NCBI RefSeq assembly: GCF_013032445.1
Contig: NZ_WQCA01000006.1
Location: forward strand, 124,001-188,000
Length of the DNA stretch: 64,000 nucleotides
Direction: 5' to 3'
From: Ruegeria arenilitoris
GTDB taxonomy: Bacteria; Pseudomonadota; Alphaproteobacteria; Rhodobacterales; Rhodobacteraceae
This document shows positions 44,151 through 53,676 of this stretch, piece after piece (position 1 is the first letter of the stretch; each line of letters opens with the position of its first letter). The position numbers and the translations under genes are program-made. The notes below the pieces were generated by a model, which had not been told where the DNA came from, did no database searches, and saw only the letters and a list, made by a program, of their open reading frames with translations.

Positions 44151-44642
44151 CTATTCGTCAGGCGAAAGAATTTTCTGCATCAGCACAAGATCCAGCCGTT
44201 TACCCCATTTAAATCCGACCTCGGGCATGACCCCGACCTGCGTGTACCCAAGCGCCGCGTGAAAAGCGACCGCCCCCGGATTGGCCGAGGAAATGCCGGC
44301 AATCAGCACATGCACACTCTCTGTCCTCGCCGTGTCTTCAAGCGCGGATATCAAAGCCCGCCCAGCGCCCTGCCCGCGCGCCTCTGGGGCCAACTGGATC
44401 GTGTGCTCGCGGCATTGCGCATAGCCCGGGCCGTTGCGAAATGCGGCGTAAGTAGCAAAGCCCAGAATCCGCCCGTCCTTTTCGGCCACCAGATAGGCAG
44501 GGCCGCGGGTTTTGATGTCCTCAGCAATGGCATCCACGCTGCGGTCGTCGGTGGTGAAGGTCACCAGCGTATCGCGAATGATTGCGTTGGTGATTGCAGC
44601 AACTGAGGGGGCGTCTGAAACCTGCGCCGGTCTGATGATCAT
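44151..44642 (-). CDS. GNAT family N-acetyltransferase (phosphinothricin-acetyltransferase-like)
   Basis: The 163-aa product matches the PAT subgroup: IIRPAQVSDAPSVAAITN, then YAAFRNGPGYAQCREHTIQLAPEARGQGAGRALI (acetyl-CoA site RGQGAGRAL at about 91-99), and GYTQVGVMPEVGFKWGKRLDLVLMQ. Natural substrates of these enzymes are often methionine sulfoximine-like or other amino acids, so resistance should not be assumed. The start overlaps the VOC gene stop by 4 nt. Confidence 0.9.
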   Translation of the reverse strand: MIIRPAQVSDAPSVAAITNAIIRDTLVTFTTDDRSVDAIAEDIKTRGPAYLVAEKDGRILGFATYAAFRNGPGYAQCREHTIQLAPEARGQGAGRALISALEDTARTESVHVLIAGISSANPGAVAFHAALGYTQVGVMPEVGFKWGKRLDLVLMQKILSPDE

Positions 44643-45241
44643 TCCAACACGCGCGGGCCGTGCGGCGTTTCAAACTCGGCCCGCAGCGCTGCGGGGCCGG
44701 TGTCGAACTCGACTGCTTCCAGCACTCCCAACAACCGCGCCATGTCCAAGGCATCGGGGTGAAAGACAATCAGGCGCTTCAGGCGACAGCCGCTGTTCTG
44801 CAGCATTCGCGCCGGGTGTAAATCGCCATGCCATTGGATCAGCGCAGGGAACAGGTTGTCGAAGGGTAGCCGCCCGTTGGGCGGGACGGCCATCTGCCAG
44901 CGCAACGCACCTCGGGCCAGATCAATCGGCTGGCCAACGCCATCGGGGAAAACGGACAAGGACGCCTCGATATCCTCAACCCGGCAGATCCAGTTGCTCA
45001 GGCGGGGTGAACCGGCAAACCGGTCGAGGTCGAACCACCGCGTGCGCTCGACCTTCGGCGCCTGTGGATCGATTGCGATCGCCTCCAGATACAGACCATC
45101 CTGCAGGCCCAACAATCGGTTATGGGTGCCGAAGGCCTCGTGCTTGCCGCCATCTTGCAGCGGCACACCCAAGGTCTGTTCGATATGAGCCGAGGCTTCC
45201 TCGAGCGTTTCGCCCGCTACGGCCAGATGATCCAGTAACAT
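44639..45241 (-). CDS. Glyoxalase-like (VOC superfamily) protein
   Basis: The 200-aa product begins LLDHLAVAGETLEEASAHIEQ, with the typical His of the VOC/glyoxalase-like fold. It has HNRLLGLQDGLYLEAIAID and a central WICRVEDIEASLSV, matching Glyoxalase_3-like domain proteins. The reaction is unknown. I start at ATG 45241 after GGAGGGC. Methylmalonyl-CoA epimerase was considered because mcm is adjacent, but the sequence does not fit. Confidence 0.83.
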   Translation of the reverse strand: MLLDHLAVAGETLEEASAHIEQTLGVPLQDGGKHEAFGTHNRLLGLQDGLYLEAIAIDPQAPKVERTRWFDLDRFAGSPRLSNWICRVEDIEASLSVFPDGVGQPIDLARGALRWQMAVPPNGRLPFDNLFPALIQWHGDLHPARMLQNSGCRLKRLIVFHPDALDMARLLGVLEAVEFDTGPAALRAEFETPHGPRVLE

Positions 45242-45343
45242 ATGCGCCCTCCAATCACAGCGACCAGACCCCGCAGGATCTGGCCGCATGTTTTCGCCTA
45301 ATGGGCAGATTCACAAGGTTTTTCGTCGAAAACCCTTGCAGTC

Positions 45344-47470
45344 TTAGCCCTTGGCCTCACCGATCAAACGCAGGATGTCCTGCGCAGCCTCGGGGATATT
45401 GGTGCCCGGCCCAAAGATCGCCTTCACGCCATGATCATAAAGGAACTGGTAATCCTGCTGCGGGATCACACCGCCGCAGATCACGATGATGTCCTCGGCA
45501 CCCGCTTTCTTGAGTTCTTCAACCAACTGCGGCGCTAGTGTCTTGTGCCCAGCTGCCTGCGAAGAAATCCCGATCACGTGCACATCGTTATCGACCGCAT
45601 CCTGCGCGGCCTCGGCAGGGGTCTGGAACAAAGGGCCAACGTCCACGTCAAAGCCGATATCGGCAAAGGCGGTTGCAATCACCTTGGCGCCACGGTCGTG
45701 GCCATCCTGCCCCATCTTGACGACCAGCAAGCGGGGGCGACGGCCCTCGGCCTCGGCGAAGTCCTCAATGGATTTCTGGATCGCGGCAAAGCCTTCGTCA
45801 CCTTCGTAGGCCGCGCCATAGACACCGGCCAGTGTCTTTACCTCGGCGCGGTGACGGCCGAACTCTTTTTCCATTGCCATGCTGATCTCTCCTACGGATG
45901 CGCGGGCACGGGCGGCCTCAACCGCGGCAGCCAGCAGGTTTCCGCCCTCTTGAGCGGTCTTGGTCAGGGCGTCCAGCGCCTGTTGACACGCGGCCTCGTC
46001 GCGGGTGGCGCGGATACGTTCCAGACGCGCCACCTGAGCCTCACGCACAGCGACATTGTCGACATCCAGAATGTCGATCGGGTCTTCCTGTTCCTTGCGG
46101 TATTTGTTGACCCCGACAATCACCTCGTCGCCCCGGTCGATCATGGCCTGACGGCGTGCTGCGCTTTCTTCGATCCGCAGTTTGGGCATGCCCGAGGCCA
46201 CGGCCTTTGTCATACCGCCCATCTCCTCGACCTCTTCCATCAGGGCCCAGGCTTTTTCGATCAGTTCATTGGTCAGGCTTTCGACATAGTAGGACCCCGC
46301 CAGCGGATCAACCACATCGGTCACGCCAGTTTCTTCCTGCAGCACCAATTGCGTATTCCGCGCAATGCGGGCTGAGAAATCGGTAGGCAGCGCAATCGCC
46401 TCGTCCAGAGCGTTGGTGTGCAGCGACTGGGTGCCGCCCAGAACCGCGCTCATCGCTTCATAGGCTGTACGGATCACGTTGTTATAGGGGTCCTGTTCCT
46501 GCAACGACACACCCGAAGTCTGGCAGTGGGTGCGGAGCATCTTGGACCGTTCTGATTTCGCACCGAACTCGGTCATCACCCGGTGCCACAACGTGCGGGC
46601 AGCGCGAAGTTTGGCGATCTCCATGAAGAAATTCATGCCGATGGCAAAGAAGAAGGACAGACGGCCCGCGAACTTGTCGACGTCCATCCCGGCCTCGGTC
46701 GCGGCGCGCACGTACTCGCGCCCATCGGCCAGTGTATATGCAAGCTCCTGAACCAGGTTCGCCCCAGCCTCTTGCATGTGGTAGCCCGAGATTGAGATCG
46801 AGTTGAATTTCGGCATCTCGTTCGACGTGAATTCGATGATGTCCGAGATGATCTTCATCGAGGGTTCAGGCGGATAGATATAGGTGTTGCGCACCATAAA
46901 TTCTTTCAGAATGTCATTTTGAATGGTGCCGGACAGCACGGATTTGTCGTGCCCCTGCTCTTCGCCCGCAACGATGAAACTCGCCAGAATCGGGATCACC
47001 GCGCCGTTCATGGTCATTGAGACCGAGACCTTGTCGAGCGGGATACCGTCGAACAGAATCTTCATGTCCTCGACGCTGTCGATGGCCACGCCCGCCTTAC
47101 CGACGTCACCAACCACACGCGGGTGGTCACTGTCATAGCCGCGGTGCGTCGCCAGATCGAAGGCCACCGAAACACCCTGCTGACCGGCGGCCAGATTGCG
47201 GCGGTAAAAAGCGTTCGATTCCTCGGCAGTCGAGAATCCCGCATACTGACGGATCGTCCACGGACGCCCGGCATACATCGTCGCCTTCACCCCACGCGTG
47301 AATGGTCCGACCCCTGGCAAAGACCCCATATGCGGAAGATCGGCCGTGTCTTCCTGCGTATAGAGCGGTTTGACGTCGATGCCTTCCAGCGTTTCCTTCG
47401 TCAGGTCTTCCAGCGGACGACCGCGCAGCTCTTTCTCAGCCAGCGCTTTCCAGTCCTTTGTATCGGTCAT
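45344..47470 (-). CDS. scpA: Methylmalonyl-CoA mutase
   Basis: The B12-dependent mutase interconverts methylmalonyl-CoA and succinyl-CoA, closing propionyl-CoA assimilation. The 708-aa single-chain form has [20 protein letters not shown] near the start, the active-site region [33 protein letters not shown], and the C-terminal cobalamin domain with the cobalt-binding His591 in [22 protein letters not shown] follows. I start at MTDTKDW after GAGGAAA. A sulfotransferase-like gene lies 26 nt upstream. MeaB is not in the window. Confidence 0.97.
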   Translation of the reverse strand: MTDTKDWKALAEKELRGRPLEDLTKETLEGIDVKPLYTQEDTADLPHMGSLPGVGPFTRGVKATMYAGRPWTIRQYAGFSTAEESNAFYRRNLAAGQQGVSVAFDLATHRGYDSDHPRVVGDVGKAGVAIDSVEDMKILFDGIPLDKVSVSMTMNGAVIPILASFIVAGEEQGHDKSVLSGTIQNDILKEFMVRNTYIYPPEPSMKIISDIIEFTSNEMPKFNSISISGYHMQEAGANLVQELAYTLADGREYVRAATEAGMDVDKFAGRLSFFFAIGMNFFMEIAKLRAARTLWHRVMTEFGAKSERSKMLRTHCQTSGVSLQEQDPYNNVIRTAYEAMSAVLGGTQSLHTNALDEAIALPTDFSARIARNTQLVLQEETGVTDVVDPLAGSYYVESLTNELIEKAWALMEEVEEMGGMTKAVASGMPKLRIEESAARRQAMIDRGDEVIVGVNKYRKEQEDPIDILDVDNVAVREAQVARLERIRATRDEAACQQALDALTKTAQEGGNLLAAAVEAARARASVGEISMAMEKEFGRHRAEVKTLAGVYGAAYEGDEGFAAIQKSIEDFAEAEGRRPRLLVVKMGQDGHDRGAKVIATAFADIGFDVDVGPLFQTPAEAAQDAVDNDVHVIGISSQAAGHKTLAPQLVEELKKAGAEDIIVICGGVIPQQDYQFLYDHGVKAIFGPGTNIPEAAQDILRLIGEAKG

Positions 47471-47496
47471 TTCGATTTCCTCTCGTCCATTCGTTC

Positions 47497-48282
47497 TTAA
47501 GCGGGTGCAACGTCGCCGCGCTCTGTTTCCTGCAGCAGGCACAGTTGGGCCAAACCATCAGCCCCCGAAGCCAGCCACGATAAATCCTCTGCAAATTTCG
47601 TCATCAAACTCAGTTCCTGTGCCCCATTGGGCACCTGCAGTTCGTCATCCAGGTCCTTGTTGAACCACAAGTCTGCCGCCTCGGTTGGCGCGACAATATC
47701 CATCAGAGTGGCAAGTTGCTCGTTGGGACGACCGGCGAATTCCTCAAACGGCAATACCAACAGTGGAACCTGTGGAAAAGCGCCCGCCAAATCTGTGATT
47801 ACGTCCTGCCAACTACGCGGGTGTTGCGTAACTTTAGCCCACCGCATCGGTGTTCCGAATCTTGTCTTGTTCCGAACAGCGTAGGCTGCCAGCGAAGACC
47901 AATAGGTATTCAGCGCGCGAATATTGAGCGCCAACTTGGTCACACGCCCATTAAAGGCCTCAGCTACAAGCTGCGCGCGCAGTGCAACTTCGGGATAAAG
48001 CTCACCCTTGTGGAAGTTCTGCGGCATCATCCCCAGAAAGTTCTCTTCACTGACCAAGAGGTGTCGAACACCCTTTTCCTGACACTGGTCCAGATCATGC
48101 TGTAACGCTGCCTGAGATTCGGATGTCATGGATCTGAGAGCGCACAGGCCTGTTTCACGTACAAAATCCGGTCCCCAGACAGCAACACCCTGTTGTTCAA
48201 GCGCCGCAGCGTTATGGCGCAAATACTCTTGAAAACTGGTGGTTGCACAGCGATGAGCACCAAAATGCACTATGATTTCCAT
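47497..48282 (-). CDS. Sulfotransferase-like protein
   Basis: The 261-aa product begins with [20 protein letters not shown], a 5' phosphosulfate-binding loop pattern like that of sulfotransferases (P-loop-like RxAxTS). Later parts ([29 protein letters not shown]) fit the same fold, as in roseobacter sulfotransferase-like proteins. No acceptor can be proposed. It is immediately upstream of the mutase and probably on its transcript. Confidence 0.72.
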   Translation of the reverse strand: MEIIVHFGAHRCATTSFQEYLRHNAAALEQQGVAVWGPDFVRETGLCALRSMTSESQAALQHDLDQCQEKGVRHLLVSEENFLGMMPQNFHKGELYPEVALRAQLVAEAFNGRVTKLALNIRALNTYWSSLAAYAVRNKTRFGTPMRWAKVTQHPRSWQDVITDLAGAFPQVPLLVLPFEEFAGRPNEQLATLMDIVAPTEAADLWFNKDLDDELQVPNGAQELSLMTKFAEDLSWLASGADGLAQLCLLQETERGDVAPA

Positions 48283-48413
48283 TCGCCTAACCCACCACGC
48301 CTACTAGCGCCGAACCGGGTTCCGACGATTTCGACACTTTTTTGAACCCCTCGTGCATTCCAACGGTCGCTTTCCCATGCAGAGAGGCTATATTCGATGG
48401 AACAGGAGGCCTT

Positions 48414-48860
48414 ATGACACGTACGCTTGCCCTTGTTTTATCGGCACTATTCCCGTTGGCCACATTGGCCGCCGACGGAACTGCTCCGGCAGAGGACGAA
48501 TTTGTTCGCTCCGCTGGCGACAGCGAACTCAGTGAGTTTCTTTGGGTCAACCGACCCATAGTCGTGTTCGCAGACACGCCTGCCGACCCGCGGTTCCAGC
48601 AGCAGATCGACATGTTGGTCGAGGGCGAAGCAGCCATGCGCGACCGCGATGTGGTTGTGCTGACCGACACCGATCCGGCGGCAAGGTCGCCGATCCGGTC
48701 GCAGTTGCGGCCACGTGGGTTCCAGATGGTGTTCGTCGACAAGGACGGCGTCGTCAAATTGCGCAAACCGTCCCCATGGAGCGTGCGTGAAATCGGCCGG
48801 TCCATCGACAAGACCCCCCTACGCCAACGCGAGATTCGCGAACGACGCGAAGGCGGCTGA
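48414..48860 (+). CDS. DUF4174 family exported protein
   Basis: The 148-aa product has a signal peptide (TRTLALVLSALFPLATLA) and a DUF4174 domain: LSEFLWVNRPIVVFADTPADPRF, QIDMLVEGEAAMRDRDVVVLTDTDP, and FQMVFVDKDGVVKLRKPSPWSVREIGRSID. The fold is thioredoxin-like, without a CxxC motif. Function is unknown. The ATG follows AGGAGG. It is divergent from the sulfotransferase-like gene. Confidence 0.88.
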   Translation: MTRTLALVLSALFPLATLAADGTAPAEDEFVRSAGDSELSEFLWVNRPIVVFADTPADPRFQQQIDMLVEGEAAMRDRDVVVLTDTDPAARSPIRSQLRPRGFQMVFVDKDGVVKLRKPSPWSVREIGRSIDKTPLRQREIRERREGG

Positions 48861-48883
48861 ACGCCTTCGCCACGCCCCAAGCT

Positions 48884-48902
48884 CCCGGCGCAGAACGCCG
48901 GG
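48884..48902. terminator. Hairpin between convergent DUF4174 and pccA
   Basis: CCCGGCG/CGCCGGG with a 5-nt loop lies between the two gene ends. There is no T tract, so termination would be weak or Rho-dependent. Confidence 0.4.
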
Positions 48903-48936
48903 GACTCAGTGCGATATGGCAAAAGCGAAGTCATGA

Positions 48937-50982
48937 TCACTCGAACTCGATGATCACGTCGTCCACGGCGAGGCTGTCGCCGGGGCCTGCGTTGATCTTG
49001 GCAACGGTGCCCTTTTTCTCGGCGCGCAGGATGTTTTCCATCTTCATCGCCTCGACAGTGCACAGCGCCTGACCTTCCTGCACTTCCTGCCCCACTTCGA
49101 CATCGATCTTCACGATCAGACCAGGCATCGGGCAGAGCAGCATTTTCGAGGTATCGGGCGGCAGCTTCTCGGGCATCAGTTTGGCGAGAGCGGCCTGATG
49201 CGGGCGGCGCACATGCACTTTCAGGTCCGCACCCCGGTTGCGGATACGGAACCCGCCCGAGATTTTGTCGACCTTCATGACCAACGGGCTTCCGTCCACG
49301 TCGACCACAGCCAGTTGATCACCCGGCGTCCAATCCGAAGCCACGCGCAAGGTCTCACCATCGGCGAACTTGACGGTTGCGCCTTCCTTGTCAGCCTTGA
49401 CCTTGACGTCGAACTCCTGCCCCTGCAGGGCCACGTTCCAGCGCTTGCCAACCTTGCGTTCGTGGTTGTCCATACGGCCCGAAACGCGTGTGCGGCGGAT
49501 CTCGGCCACACGGTACATCGCCGCGCAGGACGCCGCGATCCGACGCAGATCAACTGCGGAAAGTTCAACGCCTTCGAACCCATCCGGGTACTCCTCGGCG
49601 ATGAAAGCAGTTGTCATGTCTCCGCTGACGAATTTCGGATGGTCCATCACGGCGGACAGGAACGGCAGGTTGTGACCGATGCCCTCGACCTCAAAGCTAT
49701 CCAGCGCCACGCGCATTGCTTCAATCGCCTGTTCGCGGGTCGGGGCCCAGGTGCAAAGCTTGGCAATCATCGGGTCGTAGTACATGCTGATCTCGCCGCC
49801 TTCATAGACGCCGGTATCGTTACGCACGGCGGCGTCGCCTTCGGGCGCTTCACCTTGCCATTTTTCATTCACCAGCAACGGACCGGCAGCCGTTTCCTGC
49901 GGCGGGCGATAACGGGTCAGGCGGCCAATCGACGGCAGGAAGTTGCGATACGGGTCTTCGGCATACAGACGGTTCTCGATGGCCCAGCCGGTCAGGGTCA
50001 CGTCATCCTGAGTGATCGTCAGCTTTTCACCTGCAGCCACGCGGATCATCTGTTCAACCAGATCGACGCCTGTGATCAACTCGGTCACAGGGTGTTCCAC
50101 CTGCAGGCGGGTGTTCATTTCGAGGAAGTAGAAGTTCTTGTCACCATCGACGATGAATTCCACTGTGCCCGCGCTGGCGTAGTTCACGGCTTTGGCCAGA
50201 GCCACAGCCTGTTCCCCCATCGCCTTGCGAGTTTCGGGGTCGAGGAACGGCGATGGCGCCTCTTCCACAACCTTTTGGTTCCGGCGCTGGATCGAGCATT
50301 CACGCTCACCCAGATAGATGCCATTTCCGTGGCTGTCACACAGGACCTGAATTTCGATGTGACGCGGCTGGGTCACGAATTTCTCGATAAAGATCCGGTC
50401 GTCACCAAACGAATTCGCGGCCTCGTTCTTGGAGGATTGGAAGCCTTCGCGCGCCTCTTCGTCGTTCCACGCGATTCGCATGCCCTTGCCACCGCCACCG
50501 GCGCTGGCCTTGATCATCACGGGATAGCCAATCTGTTGGCTGATCTTGACCGCCTCATCCGCGTCTTCGATCAGGCCCATGTAACCCGGAACCGTCGAAA
50601 CCCCCGCATCCTGAGCGATCTTTTTCGAGGTGATCTTGTCACCCATGCTTTCAATCGCACCAACCGGGGGGCCGACGAACGCCACGCCTTCGGCCTCAAG
50701 CGCCTCGGCGAATTTCGAGTTTTCTGACAGGAAACCGTAACCGGGGTGCACCGCCTGCGCGCCGCTTTGGCGGATGGCGTCCATCACCTTGTCGATCACG
50801 ATATAAGACTGGTTCGCGGGCGGGGGACCGATGTGAACGGCCTCATCCGCCATCGACACGTGCAACGCGTTTCTGTCCGCGTCCGAGTAAATGGCAACGG
50901 TGCCGATGCCCATCTTACGGGCGGTCTTGATGACCCGGCAGGCGATCTCGCCCCTGTTGGCGATCAGGATCTTGTTGAACAT
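48937..50982 (-). CDS. pccA: Propionyl-CoA carboxylase, biotin-containing alpha subunit
   Basis: PccA carboxylates its biotin with ATP and bicarbonate and passes CO2 to PccB for propionyl-CoA. The 681-aa product has a biotin carboxylase part starting FNKILIANRGEIACRVI, ATP-grasp KASAGGGGKGMRI, EMNTRLQVEHPVTELITGVD, and a C-terminal biotinyl domain with EAMKMEN (Lys at about 647). The linker (BT domain) matches PccA rather than methylcrotonyl-CoA carboxylase. It is separated from pccB by a lipoprotein, a porin on the other strand, and two conserved genes. Confidence 0.96.
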   Translation of the reverse strand: MFNKILIANRGEIACRVIKTARKMGIGTVAIYSDADRNALHVSMADEAVHIGPPPANQSYIVIDKVMDAIRQSGAQAVHPGYGFLSENSKFAEALEAEGVAFVGPPVGAIESMGDKITSKKIAQDAGVSTVPGYMGLIEDADEAVKISQQIGYPVMIKASAGGGGKGMRIAWNDEEAREGFQSSKNEAANSFGDDRIFIEKFVTQPRHIEIQVLCDSHGNGIYLGERECSIQRRNQKVVEEAPSPFLDPETRKAMGEQAVALAKAVNYASAGTVEFIVDGDKNFYFLEMNTRLQVEHPVTELITGVDLVEQMIRVAAGEKLTITQDDVTLTGWAIENRLYAEDPYRNFLPSIGRLTRYRPPQETAAGPLLVNEKWQGEAPEGDAAVRNDTGVYEGGEISMYYDPMIAKLCTWAPTREQAIEAMRVALDSFEVEGIGHNLPFLSAVMDHPKFVSGDMTTAFIAEEYPDGFEGVELSAVDLRRIAASCAAMYRVAEIRRTRVSGRMDNHERKVGKRWNVALQGQEFDVKVKADKEGATVKFADGETLRVASDWTPGDQLAVVDVDGSPLVMKVDKISGGFRIRNRGADLKVHVRRPHQAALAKLMPEKLPPDTSKMLLCPMPGLIVKIDVEVGQEVQEGQALCTVEAMKMENILRAEKKGTVAKINAGPGDSLAVDDVIIEFE

Positions 50983-51096
50983 GGAACGTCCTTTGTCTTG
51001 GTGTTCTGGAAACGCAAAACGCCGCCGCAGGGCTTGAACCCCACGACGGCGTGTTGCGCGATGACGGTCTGGGCGACGGGCGCCCCGAAGTTTACA

Positions 51097-51300
51097 TTAC
51101 CTGCAGTTGTTCTGCGTCTTGCAGTAGAGCACGTTGCCCGCGGCACCAACTGCAGCACCGACGAACGGGTCGGCGCTGAGAACCGCCGCGCCCAACGCGC
51201 CTGCGCCACCGCCAAGCAGTGCCTGTTCACCAAACGAGTCCCCGCATGCCGCGAGGCCTGCACAGGTCGCCACGGCAAGGATGAATTTTGAGATTCGCAT
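51097..51300 (-). CDS. Small lipoprotein with glycine-zipper-like segment
   Basis: The 67-aa product has a lipoprotein signal ending in AAC (lipobox near residue 17). The mature part ALLGGGAGALGAAVLSADPFVGAAVGAAGNVL is Gly/Ala-rich and could insert in a membrane. It ends with two Cys in a basic tail. Function is unknown. A 7-bp hairpin GCATCTG/CAGATGC (51328-51345) sits in its leader, and a terminator lies further upstream. Confidence 0.8.
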   Translation of the reverse strand: MRISKFILAVATCAGLAACGDSFGEQALLGGGAGALGAAVLSADPFVGAAVGAAGNVLYCKTQNNCR

Positions 51301-51950
51301 ACGCTCTGCCCCTTTAGGTTTCTTGATGCATCTGGGCGCAGATGCCGGAAACGGGGACTGTTATTCAATAACACGCGCTGTAAATCGGCGTTTTGCGCAG
51401 AATTATGCCGCCTTAAGCGCGAAACACGCTCAAAGAAAAACGCGGGCGAGGTTTTGTGAGTTTCACAAACCTGCCCGCGGTAGGAAGGGGTACGGAATAG
51501 TAGGTGCTTGTGCGGCGCAGGCAAAGTAGAGCCGCACGGCTCAACCACTTTGCACGGCACAATCAAGGCCGCAAACACAGTATTGTTTCCCAGCGGAATT
51601 CCGGCTGGAATTCGCCCATTCGGCAAATTTCCGCGCAGATTTGCGCCGACACCGCGCGGCTTCAAACGCTCGTCTTTAGCCATTTGCGCTGTCACATCGG
51701 CGTTACAAATCACAACGCCGACGTGTATTTCTGCGCCTGCATCATCACAGCCCGACAAGGATTGTGCCAGCAAAAATACATTGCCAAACGAAAGGTTAAC
51801 TGATCTGTTCACCCTGATGTGAAACTTGCTTGCTCTCCGCGCACTTTTGCTTGAGAAACTTGGCGCTTTCTGTCCCGTTCTCGTGATTTCCCACACAGAA
51901 ACTTGCGTGAAACCTTGCGCGTGCACTTCTGCACACAAGGGAACACCCAA
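51301..51950. other. Intergenic region between lipoprotein and porin
   Basis: The 650-bp region separates divergent genes. It contains a minus-strand terminator at 51432-51479, which may mark the end of a small RNA read from the minus strand. The rest has no supported coding sequence. The last 100 nt should hold the porin promoter and leader. Confidence 0.55.
51432..51479 (-). terminator. Intrinsic terminator, minus strand
   Basis: On the minus strand a long stem (CGCGGGC/GCCCGCG extended by AGGTTTGTGA-type pairs, with single-base bulges; 51479 down to 51441) is followed by GTTTTTCTTT at 51441-51432. It would stop transcription moving from the porin side towards the lipoprotein gene. Confidence 0.7.
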
Positions 51951-53102
51951 ATGATTATAAAGAGAAAAAAGGCATTCTTGCTGGCTGCCTCTGCCCTTAG
52001 CGCCACCAGCACGCTGGCCTTTGCCCAAGATGCCGAGACCCAGGCTGAATTGGATGCACTGCGCGCCCGGATCGAAGCTCTGGAGTCCACAGGGCCGAAC
52101 ACTACCCCAGGGGAATTCAGGATCGGCAACACCACTCTGGATGTTTACGGATACGTTAAAGCCGACTTCTTTTACGACTTCGAATTTGACCAAGGTGACA
52201 CGGCGTTTGTGAATGTCATAGGTGAACCCTCGGCTGCCACTGACGGCACCTTTGGCGCGACCCTTCGCCAGTCGCGGATCGGCCTGCTGACCAGCACGCC
52301 CAGTGCGATTGGCGAAATTGGAGGTCAACTGGAGGTCGATTTGTTCGCCTCTAACGGTACCGCCGAGTTCCGATTGCGCCACGCCAATATCCGAATCGGG
52401 GACAATTGGCTGATCGGCCAGTACTGGACCAATTTCCAACCGCTGGACACGTATCCAACCTCGGTTGAATTCAATGGTCCCGTCGGCATTGCCTTCGCGC
52501 GTCAGCCGCAGGTCCGGTATACCAACAGCTTTGCGACCAACACGTCCTTCGCTGTTTCGGTCGAAGAAAACGTCAGCGGATCGGATTCGGACGACCCCGT
52601 GCTGACCGCCTCGGCAGAATACAATGACGGAACCTACATCGCCCGCGCTGCCGCGTTGTACGGTAAGGCCGAAGGTGGTGGCGTTGAGGTGGATCAGACC
52701 GGCTTTACCCTGTCTGGTTCGGTGCGTCCGTGGGCAGGCGGCCTGTTTCAGGTCAACTACGTTACCGGCGAAGCGCTTGGCCCCTACCTGATCGGGCTTG
52801 GTGATCCGGTCGTTGGCGGCGTCGCCAACGATGTGGACGGATACACCATCGAACTGCGACAAGATCTGGGTGAAAAGTGGAATGTCGGCATCGCTTACGG
52901 CAAGGAAGACTACGACCTGCCGACCTCGACCGGCACATTGTCCTTTACCGAGTTGGAGACGATCCACGTTAACGCTTTCTATCAGGCCACTGAAAATCTG
53001 ACGCTGAGCGCCGAATACATCTATGGCGAGCGGAACGATACGACCACTGGCCGGACATTTGACGGCAACCGTGTTCAGGTCGCCGCGCAGCTGAATTTCT
53101 GA
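51951..53102 (+). CDS. DcaP-like porin, outer membrane
   Basis: The 383-aa product has a signal peptide ending TLAFAQ, a short coiled-coil (ETQAELDALRARIEALE, about 26-42), then a beta-barrel start TTLDVYGYVKADFFYDFEF. Alternating hydrophobic strands run to the C-terminal aromatic VQVAAQLNF, the usual signal for outer-membrane assembly. The coiled-coil plus barrel pattern fits DcaP-type trimeric porins for small acids. It is followed by a strong terminator. Its place in the pcc region hints at uptake of organic acids, which is inference. Confidence 0.85.
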   Translation: MIIKRKKAFLLAASALSATSTLAFAQDAETQAELDALRARIEALESTGPNTTPGEFRIGNTTLDVYGYVKADFFYDFEFDQGDTAFVNVIGEPSAATDGTFGATLRQSRIGLLTSTPSAIGEIGGQLEVDLFASNGTAEFRLRHANIRIGDNWLIGQYWTNFQPLDTYPTSVEFNGPVGIAFARQPQVRYTNSFATNTSFAVSVEENVSGSDSDDPVLTASAEYNDGTYIARAAALYGKAEGGGVEVDQTGFTLSGSVRPWAGGLFQVNYVTGEALGPYLIGLGDPVVGGVANDVDGYTIELRQDLGEKWNVGIAYGKEDYDLPTSTGTLSFTELETIHVNAFYQATENLTLSAEYIYGERNDTTTGRTFDGNRVQVAAQLNF

Positions 53103-53115
53103 ACGCACGAAACCG

Positions 53116-53143
53116 CCCTGCCCGCGACCGGGCAGGGTTTTTT
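53116..53143 (+). terminator. Intrinsic terminator of the porin gene
   Basis: A perfect 9-bp stem CCCTGCCCG/CGGGCAGGG (53116-53124 with 53129-53137) is followed by six T residues. Confidence 0.92.
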
Positions 53144-53189
53144 CCGAAGGTTCCCCCGGATGGATATGTGCGACAGCGGTTCGCACGGC

Positions 53190-53543
53190 TCAGCGCACCC
53201 CGTCGAAGATATCAGGAAACGACATCCGCGCCGCGTCCGCGTCAATCACCAGCAACGCGTCATAGCTGGCCGGATCAAATGGGTCTTCAGCCGCGATGAC
53301 TTCGCGCTCGAACAGCCAGCTAAGGCGACCGGCATCCAGATTGCCACGCTCGAAGGGCTGATCTCCGAAGTTCTGCCACAGGGCCTCCATGAACGCGGCG
53401 TCCGCACGACGGTCGGCCGGCTTGCGATCGCGGAACCGCTCGCGCCGCGTGATCGGCGTGACCCCTTTGGGGTTGGCCCGGCGTATGGTGAACTGGAAAT
53501 CCGTGCCCGGAAGACGTCCGGGAAAACCGCGGTGCTTCAGCAT
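53190..53543 (-). CDS. Conserved hypothetical protein of the pcc locus
   Basis: The 117-aa product has no signal or membrane segment. It begins KHRGFPGRLPGTDFQFTIRR and has basic RRERFRDRKPADRRADAAF followed by WQNFGDQPFERGNLDAGRLSWLFE and a C-terminal DALLVIDADAARMSFPDIF. I do not recognise a characterised family. Similar genes seem to accompany pccB in roseobacters, from memory. A role with propionyl-CoA carboxylase is possible only by location. Confidence 0.65.
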   Translation of the reverse strand: MLKHRGFPGRLPGTDFQFTIRRANPKGVTPITRRERFRDRKPADRRADAAFMEALWQNFGDQPFERGNLDAGRLSWLFEREVIAAEDPFDPASYDALLVIDADAARMSFPDIFDGVR

Positions 53544-53676
53544 TCCGGCACCTCGCTGTTCACGGAATTCAGGGAAACAGAGTCACCCCTCAAAACAGAC
53601 GGGATCATATCGCGCACCTCCAAAGTCGCATTGATATTCAGATACGCTCTGAGGTGGTGAAAATTGGGTTTCATGG

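Noticed and set aside
44639..45241. Methylmalonyl-CoA epimerase next to mcm
   Set aside because: The protein is longer than epimerases, and its residues match a glyoxalase-like family of another type. It is also paired with a GNAT gene, not with mcm.
45313..45337. Terminator after scpA
   Set aside because: There is a near-palindrome (CAAGG and TTTTCG with their complements) but the loop is too small and no T tract follows, so I did not list it.
49198..50727. A 509-codon frame antisense to pccA
   Set aside because: It mirrors a strongly conserved gene and has no recognisable domain; such frames are common in high-GC genes.
50964..53186. A 740-codon open frame on the minus strand
   Set aside because: It runs antisense to the porin, whose signal peptide, barrel and terminator are clear, and its translation has no domain-like features. 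It also crosses a terminator.
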